A model generated the notes under the pieces. The model was given only the letters and a program-made list of their open reading frames with translations. It did no database searches and had not been told where the DNA came from. DNA of 64,000 bases from Spinacia oleracea. Lineage: Eukaryota > Streptophyta > Magnoliopsida > Caryophyllales > Amaranthaceae. The translations under genes and the position numbers were made by a program. Below, in pieces: positions 10,004-23,900 of the stretch. The stretch spans positions 145,545,861 through 145,609,860 of the forward strand of contig NC_079492.1 of NCBI RefSeq assembly GCF_020520425.1, read 5' to 3'. How positions within the stretch are numbered: the first letter of the stretch is position 1; every line of letters begins with the position of its first letter.

Positions 10004-13000
10004 ATGAAGAGCAGGTCGAATCGCCACCCGACATCCGACCCGCCGGATGACTGGGTAGACGGTTCATGGACAGTGGATTGTATTTGCGGCGTCAATTTCG
10101 ACGACGGCGAGGAGATGGTGAATTGCGACGAGTGTGCCGTCTGGGTCCACACTCGTTGCGTTCGTTTCGTTAAAGGAGAGAAATCATTCGCTTGCGACAA
10201 GTGCAAGAGTAAAGATAACAGGAACGATGATAGCGAAGAGACGGAGGTTGCTCAATTGCTTGTTGAGCTGCCCACCAAAACAATCAAGATGAGTAGTGGC
10301 AATAACCATAGTATCAGGAATAATAGCAACGATGCGTTTACTTTTAGCAATTATCCTCCACCTCCTCCTCTTCCGCCTCGGCGGCCGCCACACCGGCTGT
10401 GGGTGAACAGACCCATGGAAGAAAGGGTACATGTACAAGGTGTTCCAGGTGAGGGTGATGTTCCTACTCTTTTTCAAGGGTCACCGACCGTTTTCGGGTC
10501 GAAGTTGTGGAAGTGTTCTGGCTATGTACCTAAGAAGTTCAATTTTAAGTATAGGGAGTTCCCCTGTTGGGAGACAGAGGAGGATGTTGATGATGAGGCA
10601 AAGGCGGACCAAAGCCCTGAAAATGTAATTGATAAAGGGGCTGGGGTTTTGTTCTCTTTGTCTAAAGAGAATGTGATGCTTAACATGAGGGGTGGTCAAT
10701 CTAAAGGTGGTGCTTTTGATGGGAAAGCTTTCAAGGATAGGAAATGGGATAATGGGGGTTCGAAGAAGTTAAGTTCACCTGGTTTGTCGAAGAAAGAAAA
10801 GGGTATGGGTCGGTCAATTGTGCTTCATTGTAGTAAGAGGAGTAGGGAAGAATTAGGGTTATCTAAGGATCGCAGTGGGAAGAAGAAAATTAAAGGTAGT
10901 CTTAAAGAACAGGATGGGAAGAAGGAGAAAGGTCATGGTTTTAAATCAGGTATTTCTGGAACTCTTAATACTGTTTTATTAATATGCCTATATTTTTTGC
11001 TCTCAATTTCATGTTCATTGATATTGCTATTGTTTTTTTATTTTTTTATTTTATGTTAGTTGTCATACATTCAAGTAGTGCTAGGCAAGCTGAAGTGTGT
11101 GAAAGCAAAGGCCACAAGGTAGAACCAAATGCTCACCTAGCTGAGGGTAGTAACATAGAAAAACCCAAGAGAAATACAGCTACTGATGAGGGAAATTTGG
11201 TACTTAGGTGCACAGAAGTGTCTGGACTTGGTTGTTCAAGTGAAAAGAGGGTCAAAGCAGAAAAGCCTAGCCATGATGCTACTGATAGCTCCCAGAAGTC
11301 TTCTAAAACTGAAGCAGTTTCGTTGCTAATTGTGGAGGACGGTGTCTCGAGGAGCCCTGTAAAAAAAGAGGTATGTCTGCTGATTATAGTTTTTCCCATT
11401 GTGCACTTATGCTGAATTTTCCTGTTAAACATGATTTTTTTTGTTTTGTTGAGGTTGATTAATATTCTCGACATCGAAATATGAAGGCTATCTGTATATA
11501 TATGTCGTTGTTAATGTCTATTATATCAATCTTTAGTCTGTCCTTAAGAGTCTGGGCATGTGCTTTTCTCCTGATGTTCACTTGTCCTGGATTTATATGG
11601 TTCATAACTTATGGTAGCTACGAATTTAACTATCTGAACTTATTGTCCCTAGTAACTTACTGGAACTGATCCTCAAAATTATCTGGTTGTGAACTTATTG
11701 GAATTTTTACCCCTTAATTTATCTTAACTTATTTCTTCTGAAATCAAGTTTTTCTAACGTGAAAAGGATAGCCTTTGTACCAGTAACTGAAATGAATAAA
11801 TGTGCTGGCCCAGCTTCTGGTTTGTTAAATTTTCTTGTCATGCCTCACTTGTTTAACCATATGAAATGTCACATTGTATCAAGATTCCCTTGGCTCTAGA
11901 GTGATTTTCGTATGAGATTGTTTAGTACTATATAGAATGATCGCTACCGTTCTCTTTGTTGTTCTTTATGGATATCTGAAAAAAACCTTCCCCTCTTTTG
12001 CTATTAATTCTTATCCCTAAAGCTATGTATCAAATAATAGCTATTTGAATTCTTCTCCCTCAAGATATGTAACTTGGGTTATGTTGTGGTGTTTGATACG
12101 GGTTCCGGATGTGTATAAGATTCATCGAGAGTCATAGTTGCTCAAAATTTTATAACATGGAGATTCGAGACTATGCCCAAAGTTTGGTCATGACCCATGG
12201 GTACTCCTAGAGGCTAGAATTTCCTTTGATCTTGAAAGATGGATACGATTTGATAGTCCAAAATATAAGCGTGTTTGATATTCCAAAATTCTTGGGCCCT
12301 AGGTCTAATCTATGACCTATACCATTTTGTATGTATAAATAAATGCTGACAATTCATCATCCGGGCAACGAGTCTAGTTAAAGAAATTACTACAGCTGAC
12401 CTGTCAAACGGGTCGGTCGGGTCGGGTTGTAAAAAATTATTTTCGGGTTCGGGTTGAATCGGGTCGGTCACTTTCGGGTTCGGGTTTACAAATGCTTGTT
12501 CAAGACCCAGAACATTCGGGTTCGGGTCGACCCAACGGGTTGAGAGATTTTAAAACGCGCATTATATTTTCATTAATTTGGGTGCTAAAAATACACAATA
12601 TGGGCCTAAATTAACAAATTTTCCTACACAAGTTTATATTTAGTCAAACTCAACCATAAAATGACGTATCATTCAAATTAAAATCATATTACACACAAAA
12701 ATAGTAAAAACAACGTGTTTATTATGCTTAAATTTTCTCATAATCTCATTTATTACTATAAATACAATGATTTTCAATCGGTCGGGTCTAAAACGGGTTC
12801 GGTCGGGTTTTGACCCATTACTTTCCGGGTTGCTCGGGTTCGGATAAAATCGGGTTACGGGTCACAAAATCTTGTTCAGGACCCAGTATTTTCGGGTCGG
12901 GTTCGGGTCGGTTTTCGGGTCGGGTCCATTTTTGACAGGTTTAAGCACAAGTGTGCAACTAGCCCACTACTTTATCCAAAAAATTGTTTTTGTCAATCTT

Positions 13001-16000
13001 AGTTGTTTATACATAGCATTATAGCCAAGAATTGAGGAAGGAGAGGAGATACATTTTATTGAGCTGAGCTAGCAGTGAGAGGTATCAAGTAGCCATGGAG
13101 GATGGTTTGGAATGATGAAACTGAGAGCTCAAAGCTAGGACTGATGTTTCATTCCTTTCTCAGTATCTTCCTACTTAACTATTACGTTTGCTCAACTTCC
13201 ATTTAGTTTGGATGGTTTGAAGTTTGAACCTGTCGCAGCGTTACATCAGGTATGTGGTAAACTCATTAAACTACAGTGTGATTGTTGTGGGACTTGTGGG
13301 TGAGGTATAAATCCCTAGTTTCATGTGGATTGCACACCCATATTTGGCTGTGTCGTTTTCTCGTGTTACTCCCTCCGTCCCAAAATTATAGTCCTGTTTT
13401 CTAAATCGGGCGTCCCCAAAATTATAGTCCTGTTTCTAATTTTGGCTACTAAGGTCCCCACTTTCTCAGGTACTATATTAATTAAAAATGTATTGAAAAC
13501 CCCACCCATGTACTATATTCCACTTTCCTATGTACTATATTCCACTTTCCTATGTACTATATTCTCCTTCACATGTACTTTATTCCACTTTTCCATACAA
13601 CTCAATCATCATTTGTACTTTATTCCAGTTTTCCATGTATTATTATTCCATTTTTCTTAAAACCTGTGTTTTTGGTCAAACGGGACTATAATTATGGGAC
13701 GGAGGGAGTAGCATGGATACTGCCAGCATTTTTCGGGTAACATACCAAATAGTTATTCCTTTTCCTTTATGTTAATTAAACAAATACGTACAAGTATTGC
13801 GTACATCTTAAAGTGTCTCTCTGGATTTTACACTAAATTAATACTCCCTCCGTCCCGGAATACTGACCGGCATATAGTTTAAGGCAATTTAATTAGGTGG
13901 TAGTTGAAATTGAGTATTTTTTAATATAGTTAGTGGGAAATGTGAACTTTTTGAGGGTGGTGGGGGTGGGGTGATTTTTTTAATGTTTTTTTAAATGTTA
14001 GGAATACAAGGGAGACCTTAGGTAAGTGAGAGAAACAATATAAAATTAGAAAAAATATTCCATTTATAGAAACGGTGCAAGTATTTCGGGACGGCTTTAT
14101 AAGGAAAGCGGTGCGAGTATTCTGCGACGGAGGGAGTAGGTGTATAAATGAGGGGGATTTAAGTATTTAACCAAGTTTGTATCAGTAAGTAGAGAAATTT
14201 GATTAGATTAAAGTGTAATACATATATGCTAATAAAAAAGGACAATAATATCAGAGAGACCAAAAAAGACTCGAACGTAAAGATATTTGGAAGAAAGAAG
14301 CACCTTTTAAGATAAATGTTATGTCTAACAACAGTTTTTTATACCATTTATACACACCCACCTTGTACCTATTTTTGGTTAGCAATCACACTCTCCACAT
14401 GTTCTCTTCCAATTTCCTCATCTATACATGATGTAAAGAGATTACGTTGATTATTGGCAATTATTACCAAAGTATGAGTGTTCTACCCTATGTTACTTGG
14501 ACTCTTCATTTCACCTCAAGTGCCCGCGTCGGATCCTTGACACTCAAACATGAGCACGGACACTGGACACTTCATTTTGGACCAAAATCATGATTTTTTC
14601 CACAAAATAGCCGAGTCAGACACTTGGACACATACCCGTGTCCGACATGGGTACCCGAGTCCGAGTAACATAGGTTCTACTCTACGATGACTGTAAGGGC
14701 AGCATAGCTAAACACCTCAAAGTAAAGATTGAATGGGCAAGGAAGTTGAATATCGGAGTTAGTTCAAGCTTTAAGTAATCAAATAAATGAAGCATTTCCT
14801 ATTGCCTGCCTCCCTTGTCTGTAATGCCTATTCAGCTTCCCAGCTCACTATAGGTAGCCGTTTCCTCTCCATGTAACCCTTGACATGTTTTCTAGCTAGT
14901 GCTCCTTGCCACTACACCATTTTTTTCTCTCTCCTATTTTCCTCTATTTCTCCTCCTAAAGATAACTCTCAATTCTGAAAGTTAGTTTTTTGGTGTCTTC
15001 ACAGGCTAGAAAAATAAACATTTCAACTCATCAATTCTAAAATTCGCAGATCTATTATGTTTAAGACAATTTAGGATGAAATGGTGAAAAAAACACAGCA
15101 TGAGATCGTTGCTCTGCAATCCCTTGGTAATAGTGGCAGCAATCTTGGCAGAATAGAGGATCAGTAGATTCAGTAGGGTAGCAGTTGATGAGGGGTAACA
15201 AAAATTTAAAAGCTTGTAGTTGCACCCTACTATTCTCTCTCTCTCTCTTGATATTGATAAAACTGTTATTAGTTATGCAATGTTAGCTCTGTATGTGAAA
15301 TTGGAAGGGTGGTTTCTTCCAATACATTTAATAACAGGATTTTGAAGATCAAAAGTTGTCCCAGTTACATTTCTAACTTTGGTTCTCACTTGTTCCTCAG
15401 TCGATTAAGTTTTTCTGTAGAAACCTTGTTGCTGGGTTATGTTTGTTGATTAATCGCCTAACCCGACTCTATATCTGATGAGTAATTGCTTATTTCTTTT
15501 GTAACTGCTAGGGACTCGTTTTAGATGTCTTTGATAAAAATCAAGGAGCATTTCCAGAATTATCAAAGTCAAAGGCTCTCGCTGATGATGTGGATAATGC
15601 TGGTCTAGAGCTTAATAGTTCTGGGACCACGAAGGATGCAGGGACTGCCGTGCCATTGATCTCTGGTTATTCTGATGATAGAACAGAATCAGATATTGAT
15701 AATCATAATGGGGTTTTGAGAAGTCATCCTTCTGATATGGATGTGGACTTGCTCTGTACCGAGCAAGTATTCTCTCCTGACCGTGAATGTGAAGACTCCA
15801 AACTGAATGAGGGTGCTGCAACTAGTCCCCATCTCCATGAACATGAGGTTCAAGATAATGACAAGAGTCTCGAAACAGTCAACGGTAGTCAGCTCGTGAA
15901 AAATGAAGAGTTAATGGAAAATCAATGTAATAACAAACTCAAGTGTGAGGGTTCAGAAAATTCCGTTGAGGTGCAGAAAACCTTTTCAGACTCTAAACAA

Positions 16001-19000
16001 GTTACAAGAGTTGCAGGCGAGATTTCAAAATTGAGTGGGGAAATCCTGCCTCCACCAGCCAGTCATCATAAAACAGTGTCTGTTAAAAAGTCGTCGAGCT
16101 CTTCAACCATTGTCATCTCCAGATCGTGTCTTTCTGATAAAAATAGGGCTGGAAATTCTCAGAATCCTAGTTCCATTGGCAAACGAGTGTTTTCAAATTT
16201 TAGTATGGGTACTAAGAAGGAAAATTCACCTCTTGGTCAGGTAAAAGATGAAGATAAACATGAAAAAACAAAAAACATGCTAAAAGATCATTCAAAATCC
16301 TCTACCAATGCTGTGTTGAAGGCATCACAGCCAAGCAAGCCTGTGACAAGTCCTAGTCCAAAAAATCATACTTCTCTTGGAAAGGATTCGTCAAGGCATC
16401 CATTTTCAAAGAAGTCTTCCGTGGAGGGTGCCTTGCTTTCTCCAGGTATTGATGAGCCCGCTGGGTCACTGCAGACTCAACATGCTTTAACTGGCCAAAG
16501 TAAAAATGCTGCTTCTGCTGGACAACATAGAGGGGAAAAAGTCCTTCAGCCGAACTTACAGTCGTCATCGAAGTCAACACAATCGTCCTTGGGGCACCCG
16601 CCACCTTCGCCAAGTGCTCCTCCCGGATTGAGCGATGAAGAGGTTAGAATAGTATAATTGTTAACTTTTTATTAAAGCTTTCTTCATTTTATTGTTTCTT
16701 TTTTTATTCACTAGCTGTGTTTTGTGTTGCAGCTTGCTTTGCTATTACACCAGGAACTTAACAGTTCCCCAAGAGTTCCTCGAGTACCCCGTGTACGTCA
16801 TGCCGGGAGTTTACCTCAATTAGCTTCTGCCTCTGCGACGAGCATGTTTATCAAGCGTAATACTACTAGTTCTGGAGGGAAAGATCAGCAAACAGTAAGA
16901 TGCTTCCTTTTATTTTAGGAATGAAATTAAATATAACAATAATTTCCATTATCAGCATTATTTTGTCTTTATTTTCTTCCAAGAGCTTGATATTGATGTT
17001 AAGAGCATGTTTGGTATAGCATTTTTCAAGTGTTGGAAATGGAATCAATTAACTAATTCCATTACCTATTGAGATGGATAACACATTCCATTTCTGATTG
17101 CTAACCTTGAGGTAACAAAGTGTTACCCTCCTCAATCACTAATTTGATACAAGAGATGGCTTTCCTTGAGTAAACCAAACAACAAATGATGGTAACACTT
17201 AACATTACCGTTTCTCTTTCTTAAATGTTTCCAATCCATTTCGTTTCCTGAATTCATACCAAACATGCTCTAAGCATCTTTGCTTACAATGCTTCCATCT
17301 CGATTATTTTTTCCTGACATCAATTTTATTATCTGATTATGTGGAAAATGTTGTGTTAGTTTTCAAGAAGAAAGAAGAAAGACGGATCTCGCAATTCCCG
17401 TGAACAAGATATTGAAGCTAGGAAGGTAGAGAGGGAACCTTCCTCTCCTGATTCAGTAAAAACATCTGATTCCGCTAGGAAAAGCGTCGATGACGTCTCC
17501 ACCTCAGCAGCGAATAGTGGTCCATCCTCCACTGATGCTAACGAGCGAAAATCATCATCTACCCGTGATTCGCCAGTTAATAAGCCTGAAGATGATGCAG
17601 GGACTAATAAGGGACTTCCTCTAATCCATCGAACTCTACCAGGTTGCTTCCCTAGTGTGTTTAATTGGTTATTGCTTTCTTTTGATACCAAATAATAATG
17701 TATTGGGCCTCAAGTTGATTGATATTCTTTTGTTTTTACACTTGTAGGATTGATTGCTGAAATTATGGGCGCGGGCAGGCGTATGACATACGAAGAATTA
17801 TGCAACGCTGTCCTGCCGGTGAGCTCCTTCACAGTCTGCATATGCTTTACTGTCTTAAATATTTTTATTGCATTTTCAATGTGTCTAAGGAGATGGTTTT
17901 GATGTCTTTTTGCCGTTTAACCTTCACAGCATTGGCAGAACTTGAGAAAGCACAATGGCGAGAGGTATGCCTACTCCAGTCATTCTCAAGCTGTACTCGA
18001 TTGTTTGAGGAACCGGTCTGAATGGGCACGGCTAGTTGATCGTGGTCCAAAGGTATGCTTCCATGCCAATAAATCTACCCTACTCTTTTTTGGTCAGTGC
18101 TGACTTCCACAATCATTAGTATGTCCAATTAAACCAAGCATCAATTCCATGTTCACCACGCCCACTGTTATATTTGGTGACCAATTGCACTAAGCGGACG
18201 TGGATTTTTCATACAATGTCCAAAATTTGGAAACTTTTCAGTTGAAAACCCGATTTATGCCCGTGTACGAAGTATATTTTTATGATTGCTCTACTCCCAG
18301 CCAATGGCTACATGCTGGAGGTGGTGATGGTGTAAGTGTTGAATATAGATACTCCCTCTGTCCCTTATTGTTTGCCCCCTGAAGCAAATGTGCTTTATTA
18401 AGAATTGGGTGAGTGAAATTTAGAAGAGACAAACGTGGTGGGCCAAATATATTTTATGTGGGAGTAAAGTTGTGGTCCCATGAACATTTATGGTAAAGGG
18501 GCAATCTTTTAGGGACGGACTAAAATGACAAACGGGGCAAACAAATAGGGACAGAGTGAGTACTCTCTCCGTCCCTTAATACTCGCACCAGTTTGACCGG
18601 TGCGGAGTTTAAGACATTTGAATTGACTTATTAATTTAATGGGTGTTGGTTGATAGTGGGGTATTTTTTAATATAGTTAGTGGAAAATGTGTAAGGGGTG
18701 GGGAGTAGTGAGTGAGGGGTGTGGATTTTTAAATGATTTTTTTGTAAGAAGTAGGGGTGTAGGTGGGGTGGTAGGTAAGTGTGAGAAATAATATAATATT
18801 GATAAAAATTTCCATTTATAGAAGCGGTGCAAGTATTAAGGGACGGCCCGGAAAGGAAAGCGGTGCGAGTATTAAGGGACGGAGGGAGTATATGTTTTAT
18901 ATTTTGGCCTGTGGAAGGTGGGTTTAAGATGCTTCTTTATCTAATGGTCAAAGGTTTTGTTCTTTTTTCCAGACGAATGCTAGTAGAAAGAAACGGAAGG

Positions 19001-19326
19001 TTGATGTTGAGCCTCCTAATACTGAATCAGAGGATGGTGATGACAGAAGTGTAAGGGAAAGGGATGATAAAAGCAAGAGCTTTGATTCAAATAAAGAGGA
19101 GTTTCCAAAGGGAAGGAGAAAAGCTCGGAAGCGTAGGAGATTAGCCTTGCGAGAAAGAGGGGTTAATAAGAAAAGAACGAAAAAGGGGGCACTACTTTCT
19201 GATGACTCAGCCGCCACATTGTCTAATTCCAGTGAAGACAATAATGTTTCTAGTGACGATGACAGTCAAGGAAGTGGTAAAAGTGAAGCCTCTGCTAGTT
19301 CAGCTGATATTGTTGCTGGCTCCTAA
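10004..19326 (+). CDS. PHD-finger nuclear protein, 8 exons, 1126 aa
   Basis: Exons: 10004-10949, 11060-11370, 15512-16642, 16733-16894, 17360-17642, 17748-17818, 17930-18052 and 18973-19326; all junctions are GT-AG and stay in frame. Residues 26-67 form a Cys4-His-Cys3 PHD zinc finger (C26, C28, C41, C44, H49, C52, C64, C67) with the conserved FDDGEEMVNCDEC core; PHD fingers usually read histone H3 tails, so a chromatin role is likely. Residues about 170-190 hold a conserved YVPKKFNFKYREFPCW block. A long Ser/Lys-rich disordered middle ends in a proline-rich stretch. Exon 7 (969-1009) encodes HWQNLRKHNGERYAYSSHSQ and RNRSEWARLVDRG, a motif I associate with the plant family typified by Arabidopsis At3g52100. 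The last exon is basic then acidic. ATG at 10004 is the first in this frame. Intron 3 is 4.1 kb and full of small transposons. Its biochemical role is not established by the sequence. Confidence 0.9.
12399..12940. mobile_element. MITE with CGGGTCGGGT-rich ends, in PHD gene intron 3
   Basis: The left end ACCTGTCAAACGGGTCGGTC and right end TTTTTGACAGGT form an inverted repeat. Both subterminal regions are packed with CGGGTCGGGTT and CGGGTTCGGGT repeats around an AT-rich core. The ends resemble plant non-autonomous hAT elements, but I found no clean 8-bp duplication. No coding capacity. Confidence 0.65.
13369..13708. mobile_element. Stowaway MITE in PHD gene intron 3
   Basis: The ends CTCCCTCCGTCCCAAAATTA and TAATTATGGGACGGAGGGAG are near-perfect inverted repeats, with TA on each side (13367-13368 and 13709-13710). 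The left end motif ACAAAATTATAGTCCTG-like is repeated once just inside, and the core has tandem TGTACTATATTCCACTTTCC units. Non-coding. Confidence 0.9.
13844..14136. mobile_element. Stowaway MITE in PHD gene intron 3
   Basis: Inverted ends CTCCCTCCGTCCCGGAATAC and GTATTCTGCGACGGAGGGAG are flanked by TA (13842-13843 and 14137-14138). A CGGTGCGAGTATT motif and a T-rich core place it in the same subfamily as 18563-18888. Confidence 0.88.
14488..14673. mobile_element. short TIR element in PHD gene intron 3, 186 bp
   Basis: Ends CTATGTTACTTGGACTC and GAGTCCGAGTAACATAG are inverted repeats, flanked by GTTCTACC (14480-14487) and GTTCTACT (14674-14681), a 7-of-8 match. An 8-bp duplication points to hAT, though a Mutator relative is possible. 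The interior has diverged GGACAC repeats and no frame. Confidence 0.75.
17003..17270. mobile_element. Tourist-like MITE (PIF/Harbinger) in PHD gene intron 4
   Basis: Ends GAGCATGTTTGGTAT and ATACCAAACATGCTC are perfect inverted repeats, flanked by the 3-bp duplication TAA (17000-17002 and 17271-17273). That target and the end sequence fit PIF/Harbinger derivatives. It fills more than half of the 465-bp intron. Confidence 0.85.
18352..18560. mobile_element. Stowaway MITE, first of a tandem pair, PHD gene intron 7
   Basis: Ends CTCCCTCTGTCCCTTATTG and CAAATAGGGACAGAGTGAG are inverted repeats, with TA at 18350-18351 and 18561-18562. The right TA is shared with the next element. Confidence 0.85.
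18563..18888. mobile_element. Stowaway MITE, second of a tandem pair, PHD gene intron 7
   Basis: Ends TCTCTCCGTCCCTTAATACT and AGTATTAAGGGACGGAGGGA are inverted repeats, flanked by TA at 18561-18562 and 18889-18890. A second inner copy of the right end (GTGCAAGTATTAAGGGACGG) is present. It is related to 13844-14136. Confidence 0.87.
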
Positions 19327-20926
19327 CTCTGAACCATGTCAAGACTATAGTCAACAATGAGAGGGTTATTTTCGTCATTTCTCAGAAGTTGAACCTAAAT
19401 CTTCTCTGAATGGATGCTGTTATCCTGTTATGTGTTAAAAGTGTTGCCTTCAAGTTCTGAGGAATGGGGGTCTGCTTTCTTCTCCAACATGAGGCAATGG
19501 TTCCATTTTGACTATAGAGAAAAAGAAGGGTTTGTGTAAATAAAACTAGTATTCCTCTTTTCTCTTTTGTTGGAGGGTTGGGGATTTGAGAGATGAGGCT
19601 GAGAAATTACACTAGTTAATTGACCATTGTTGTAAATTGTAAAGTCCTGTAAAATTCAATTTTCGCGTCTATATTATTAAAGCGGAGTGGTGAGGGATGT
19701 GTGGGCTTTAAAACCTCAATCCTCACCTCTCCTGCAAAGTTATTTAAGGAAATGCAGACAATTATAAAAAAGCAAAAAAAATAAAAAATCAGCCAAAGTC
19801 TTCACACATAATTAATTGAGAGACTAAATTAGAAATAAGAATAATTAAGATAGTAGGTAATAAATAATAAGAAAACAATTTAAAAATACATTTTAAAATT
19901 TCGTCAAAAATATTAGGTACAAAATGAAAACATTATTGTTATTAATTTGATCAAGTAAGCTCTTGTATCATGTATGTAGTACTCTTTTATGGCTGCTCCA
20001 AAACAACCTACACATATCCTACACATAACATACTAGTCGGCCTTTTATGATTAATGTATTATCTATGGTCAAATTTTTATCAGAGTACGTGTATGATATG
20101 ATAATCATCAGAAGACAATATTTTTTTTTTGTATTATTATTGTTTTGTTATGCTCATGTATAAGAGATGGATATAAAGTATACACCATGTCACTATGTTA
20201 CAGTCGCTATACAAAAAGTCAACTTGAGAGTTCGTTAATTTGTTGTGGTTGGTCGTTGAGCATTCCAAAGATAACGGTGGGAAAATGCAACGTAGATGGA
20301 ATTTGGTGTTCATGGATAAATATGTATATATGACTGGAATCGTAATCTATATTAATATTTTATAAGGTCTTTTTTAGTTTTAGAACTAAATATTTAACTT
20401 TTAACTTTTGCAGGATGGTGAGATGCAAGTGACTTTGTATGACAATGTCATTGATACATATGGACATCGTGAAATAAGGTTAAGTGTATTCTATTGGCAA
20501 TTTAGATATAATGCCATTATATACGAATTATAAATATATTTCGGATAATTATGGATTGAAATTGGGTGAGAAACTTGATGATATAGCATGCTACAATACT
20601 TTAACAAGAAAAATCCATCACACATTGATATGTACTTTTTTATTTTGAATCATATAAGATTTTTAAATCCTTTTAACAATGTAGATAATTGGGTTGGAGT
20701 AGCATCATATTAATTAAAAAACAATGTCTACAAAAAGACAAAAATAAAAACATAAAAGATTAAAAATTACAGTAAAAATCAGACGTTCGTGTAAATGGCA
20801 AACCAAAGGCAACCAAAACCCTTGTTAACCCCCGAGGCCGTCTCCCCAATAGCATATCAATGGAGGAATAAGCTAACTACCGAATACTGATTAACAGAGG
20901 CGAGAGAAAAGGAGGGTTTAATCACG
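19327..20926. other. 3' flank of PHD gene and intergenic repeat
   Basis: About 340 bases after the stop resemble a 3' UTR. At 19668 begins TCTATATTATTAAAGCGGA, which looks like a Helitron 5' terminus, but I found no matching hairpin plus CTAG end before the next gene, so it is not called as an element. The rest is AT-rich with no gene. Confidence 0.4.
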
Positions 20927-23900
20927 ATGTTCGCCACAAGAAATCTCCATAAACAATTTATCAAAACCCTAACTTCTCTTCTCAATCACAACCACCATTC
21001 TCTTCCAAGAAATCCGATTCCTATTTCTAACGCTGAAATTTATCAAAATGCTTCATCAATTCTCAACATTTCTTCCCCTAATTCTCCATCTTCTTCGCGC
21101 AATCTTGATTTGGGGTTTTATGGTTTCCGCCGCTGGATGTCGACGGCGAAGGGACGGAGTATGAGGAGCAAAGTGGAGCGAAGGATGCAGAGAGAAGCTG
21201 GTAAAACTCAAAGACAGATTCGTCAAGCTAAGAAGATTAAGATTAAGCTTATGACTGAGGAAGAACGCCTTATTTACAGTCTTCGAAGGGTATATTTCAT
21301 TTCCCCCTTTCAATTTTGTGAGAGATTATCATTATCATTACAGTATGATACAATTAATTGTCACATTGAACCGGACTCGTTATAGTAGTCGATGACATCC
21401 TGAAATACTATTATTATTATTATTTTATGGGAGTCTCGTACTTATGTTAGTGGGTCATTTGTTATAGCAAATTATGGACATTTTTACATTGTTTATTTTG
21501 TTAATACTGTGATATGATGGTGGGTGCTAGTTATGGTTGTGTAGGTTGATTTTTGTTTATGAAAGGATGGGAATTTTCTATTGCGTTGAATTACGTGGAT
21601 GAATTTTGGATTCGGGATTGTTTTAGGATTGTATTTGTAGGGAATGGGTTTTTGCCAAAGATTTTTCGTATGCATTTTAGCGGATAGTAAAGTTATTGTA
21701 GGGGGGTATGAGGTGATTTGGTCACATTGGTTGCATCTAATTGTCTATGGGGAAGTGATGGAAAATTGTACTACTTAAGTTGCAACAATGGTGAGGGTAT
21801 TGGAGTTAAGACTTAAGAGACTGTAGAAATCAGAAAACTTGGAAACTTATGAGTTCTGCTGAAAGCTGGGTTTCTTTTTTTTTTCCTTAACACATGGAAG
21901 TGCTTCAGTTTCTTTTACTATTCTAAAGTAATGAAGAATTAATTATGTGGTCTATTATTTGTGTGAACTAAATATTAAACTCCATGAGATGTTTGGACAG
22001 TGTTGTTTTTTGGAGGATAAACCATGTTATCGCCCTCTTGAAATCAGGTAAATAATCTAATTGTATAACTGAAAAGCAATAACCTTAAAGGGGGGAAATG
22101 AAACTGATTCGTGGCGAATTTACAGCTCTTGTCATTGTGGCTAACACTTGATTTGCTTTTTTCACCTTAAAAAAGTTTTAATTCAGATTAAGTTCAACTT
22201 TTTTTCCAGATAAGTGTCAATCAAGTTCAATTTGCAGTTAATGTAAGGTTTATAAGTTCAGATAAGTTCCATTACGTTCAGATAACTAGATAAGCAGATT
22301 GCAGGTGAAGAGATCGAAGCCATTTGCACTTGTGCAGTTGCAGTTGTTATCATTGTCAAAATGCTAATTACACTGTTAGGCTGTTAGCTATGAGTAGTAC
22401 TTGAATGCAAAAAATCACCGGTATTTCCTGAAATTTCCACCTGGAATTCTGCATAGAGTAAAAAAACCTGCATAATTGGCTGTAAAAATTCTCCTCTGTT
22501 TGCTCTCCTCTATTCAGTCTCCCACGAAATGGGGTACTACCATACTACTCTACGTGGTTCAGTCTATTTATGAAAATAAATTTCCAATCTCAGGTGGCTT
22601 GTTGAAAACGCTTCAGCACAGCATGTGTGGACATGATTTCATCAACTTTTCCCAGTTTAAATATTTTATAGTTCGATCATTTGATCTTCTTTAAATACTG
22701 CAGGCTAAGAAGAAAGTTGCATTGCTTCTGCAAAAGCTCAAGAAATACGAGTTGCCTGAGTTGCCTCCACCAAGGCATGATCCTGAGCTGCTGGCATCCG
22801 AGCAGCTCCAGGCTTTTAAGAAGATTGGCTTTAGAAATAAAAACTATTGTGAGGTTGGTGTTCGTGGAGTCTTTGGAGGAGTTGTCCAGAATATGCATCT
22901 TCACTGGAAGTTCCATGAGACTGTGCAAGTTTGTTGTGATAACTTTCCTAAGGAAAGGATCAAGGGGATGGCAACAATGCTTGCAAGGCTAAGTGGTGGT
23001 ATTGTGGTTAATGTACACAATGTGAAAACAATCATTATGTTCCGTGGTAGAAACTACAGGCAACCAAAAAATTTGATACCTGTTAACACCCTTACGAAGA
23101 GGAAGGTATGTGAATCTATTCTTGTTGCCCTTTGCTAAGGCATGCATGGTTAATTGCCTATTGCAGGTTATTTTAGAAATTCTGTGTATCTTGATTGATA
23201 CGTATGTTGGCACCCACCTACCTCCCTCCCTGGATCTTTAAGAGACCTTGAACCGCTCTGATTCACCCTTTCTTCGGTTTTTTCAAATTCATTGAATGAT
23301 TTATCAAAATAGCTATCAGCCTATCAATATCTATTAATGTGGGTATTCAATTCTACTTTTCTTTGTGTTTACCTTTTGTGTTTACCCAATGAGGGCTTTC
23401 GGTTCATGCATATCTGGTCAGTTGGCGCCTTTGGCTCCGTTTGGTTTGGTGTAAAACGTTTTCAGTGCAAAATGATTTTCCATGGAAAACATTTTTCAAG
23501 GGAAAACACAATTACAAACTAGTTTTCTTTTGTTTGGTTCCTTAAAAAGAAAAGGGGAGAAAATATGGTGAGGATTGAGGGGAAGAAGGGAGAGAGGGGG
23601 TAAGGAGGAAAGGAGGAAAACTGGTTTCCCTCACTTTCAAATGGAAATGATTTTTCCTCCTTCGAGGGAATTATGGAAAATTGTTTTCCATCTCTTGCCA
23701 AACCAAACAGCGTAGAATGATTGAAAAGGGGAAAATCGTTTTCCATGAATACGTTTTACACCCTACCAAACGGAGCATTAGTGCAATTCCATTAATGATG
23801 CTTCTCTCGTGAATTTGAGTGGAATGATATTCTTTCCATTGTTTTAGTTGCCTGTTTCTGCTTCTGTATATTGGAATTTTACACTAATGTTGTACGATTT

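Noticed and set aside
19668-20926. Complete Helitron after the PHD gene
   Set aside because: A 5' terminus-like TCTATATTATTAAAG is present, but no hairpin with CTAG end was found downstream.
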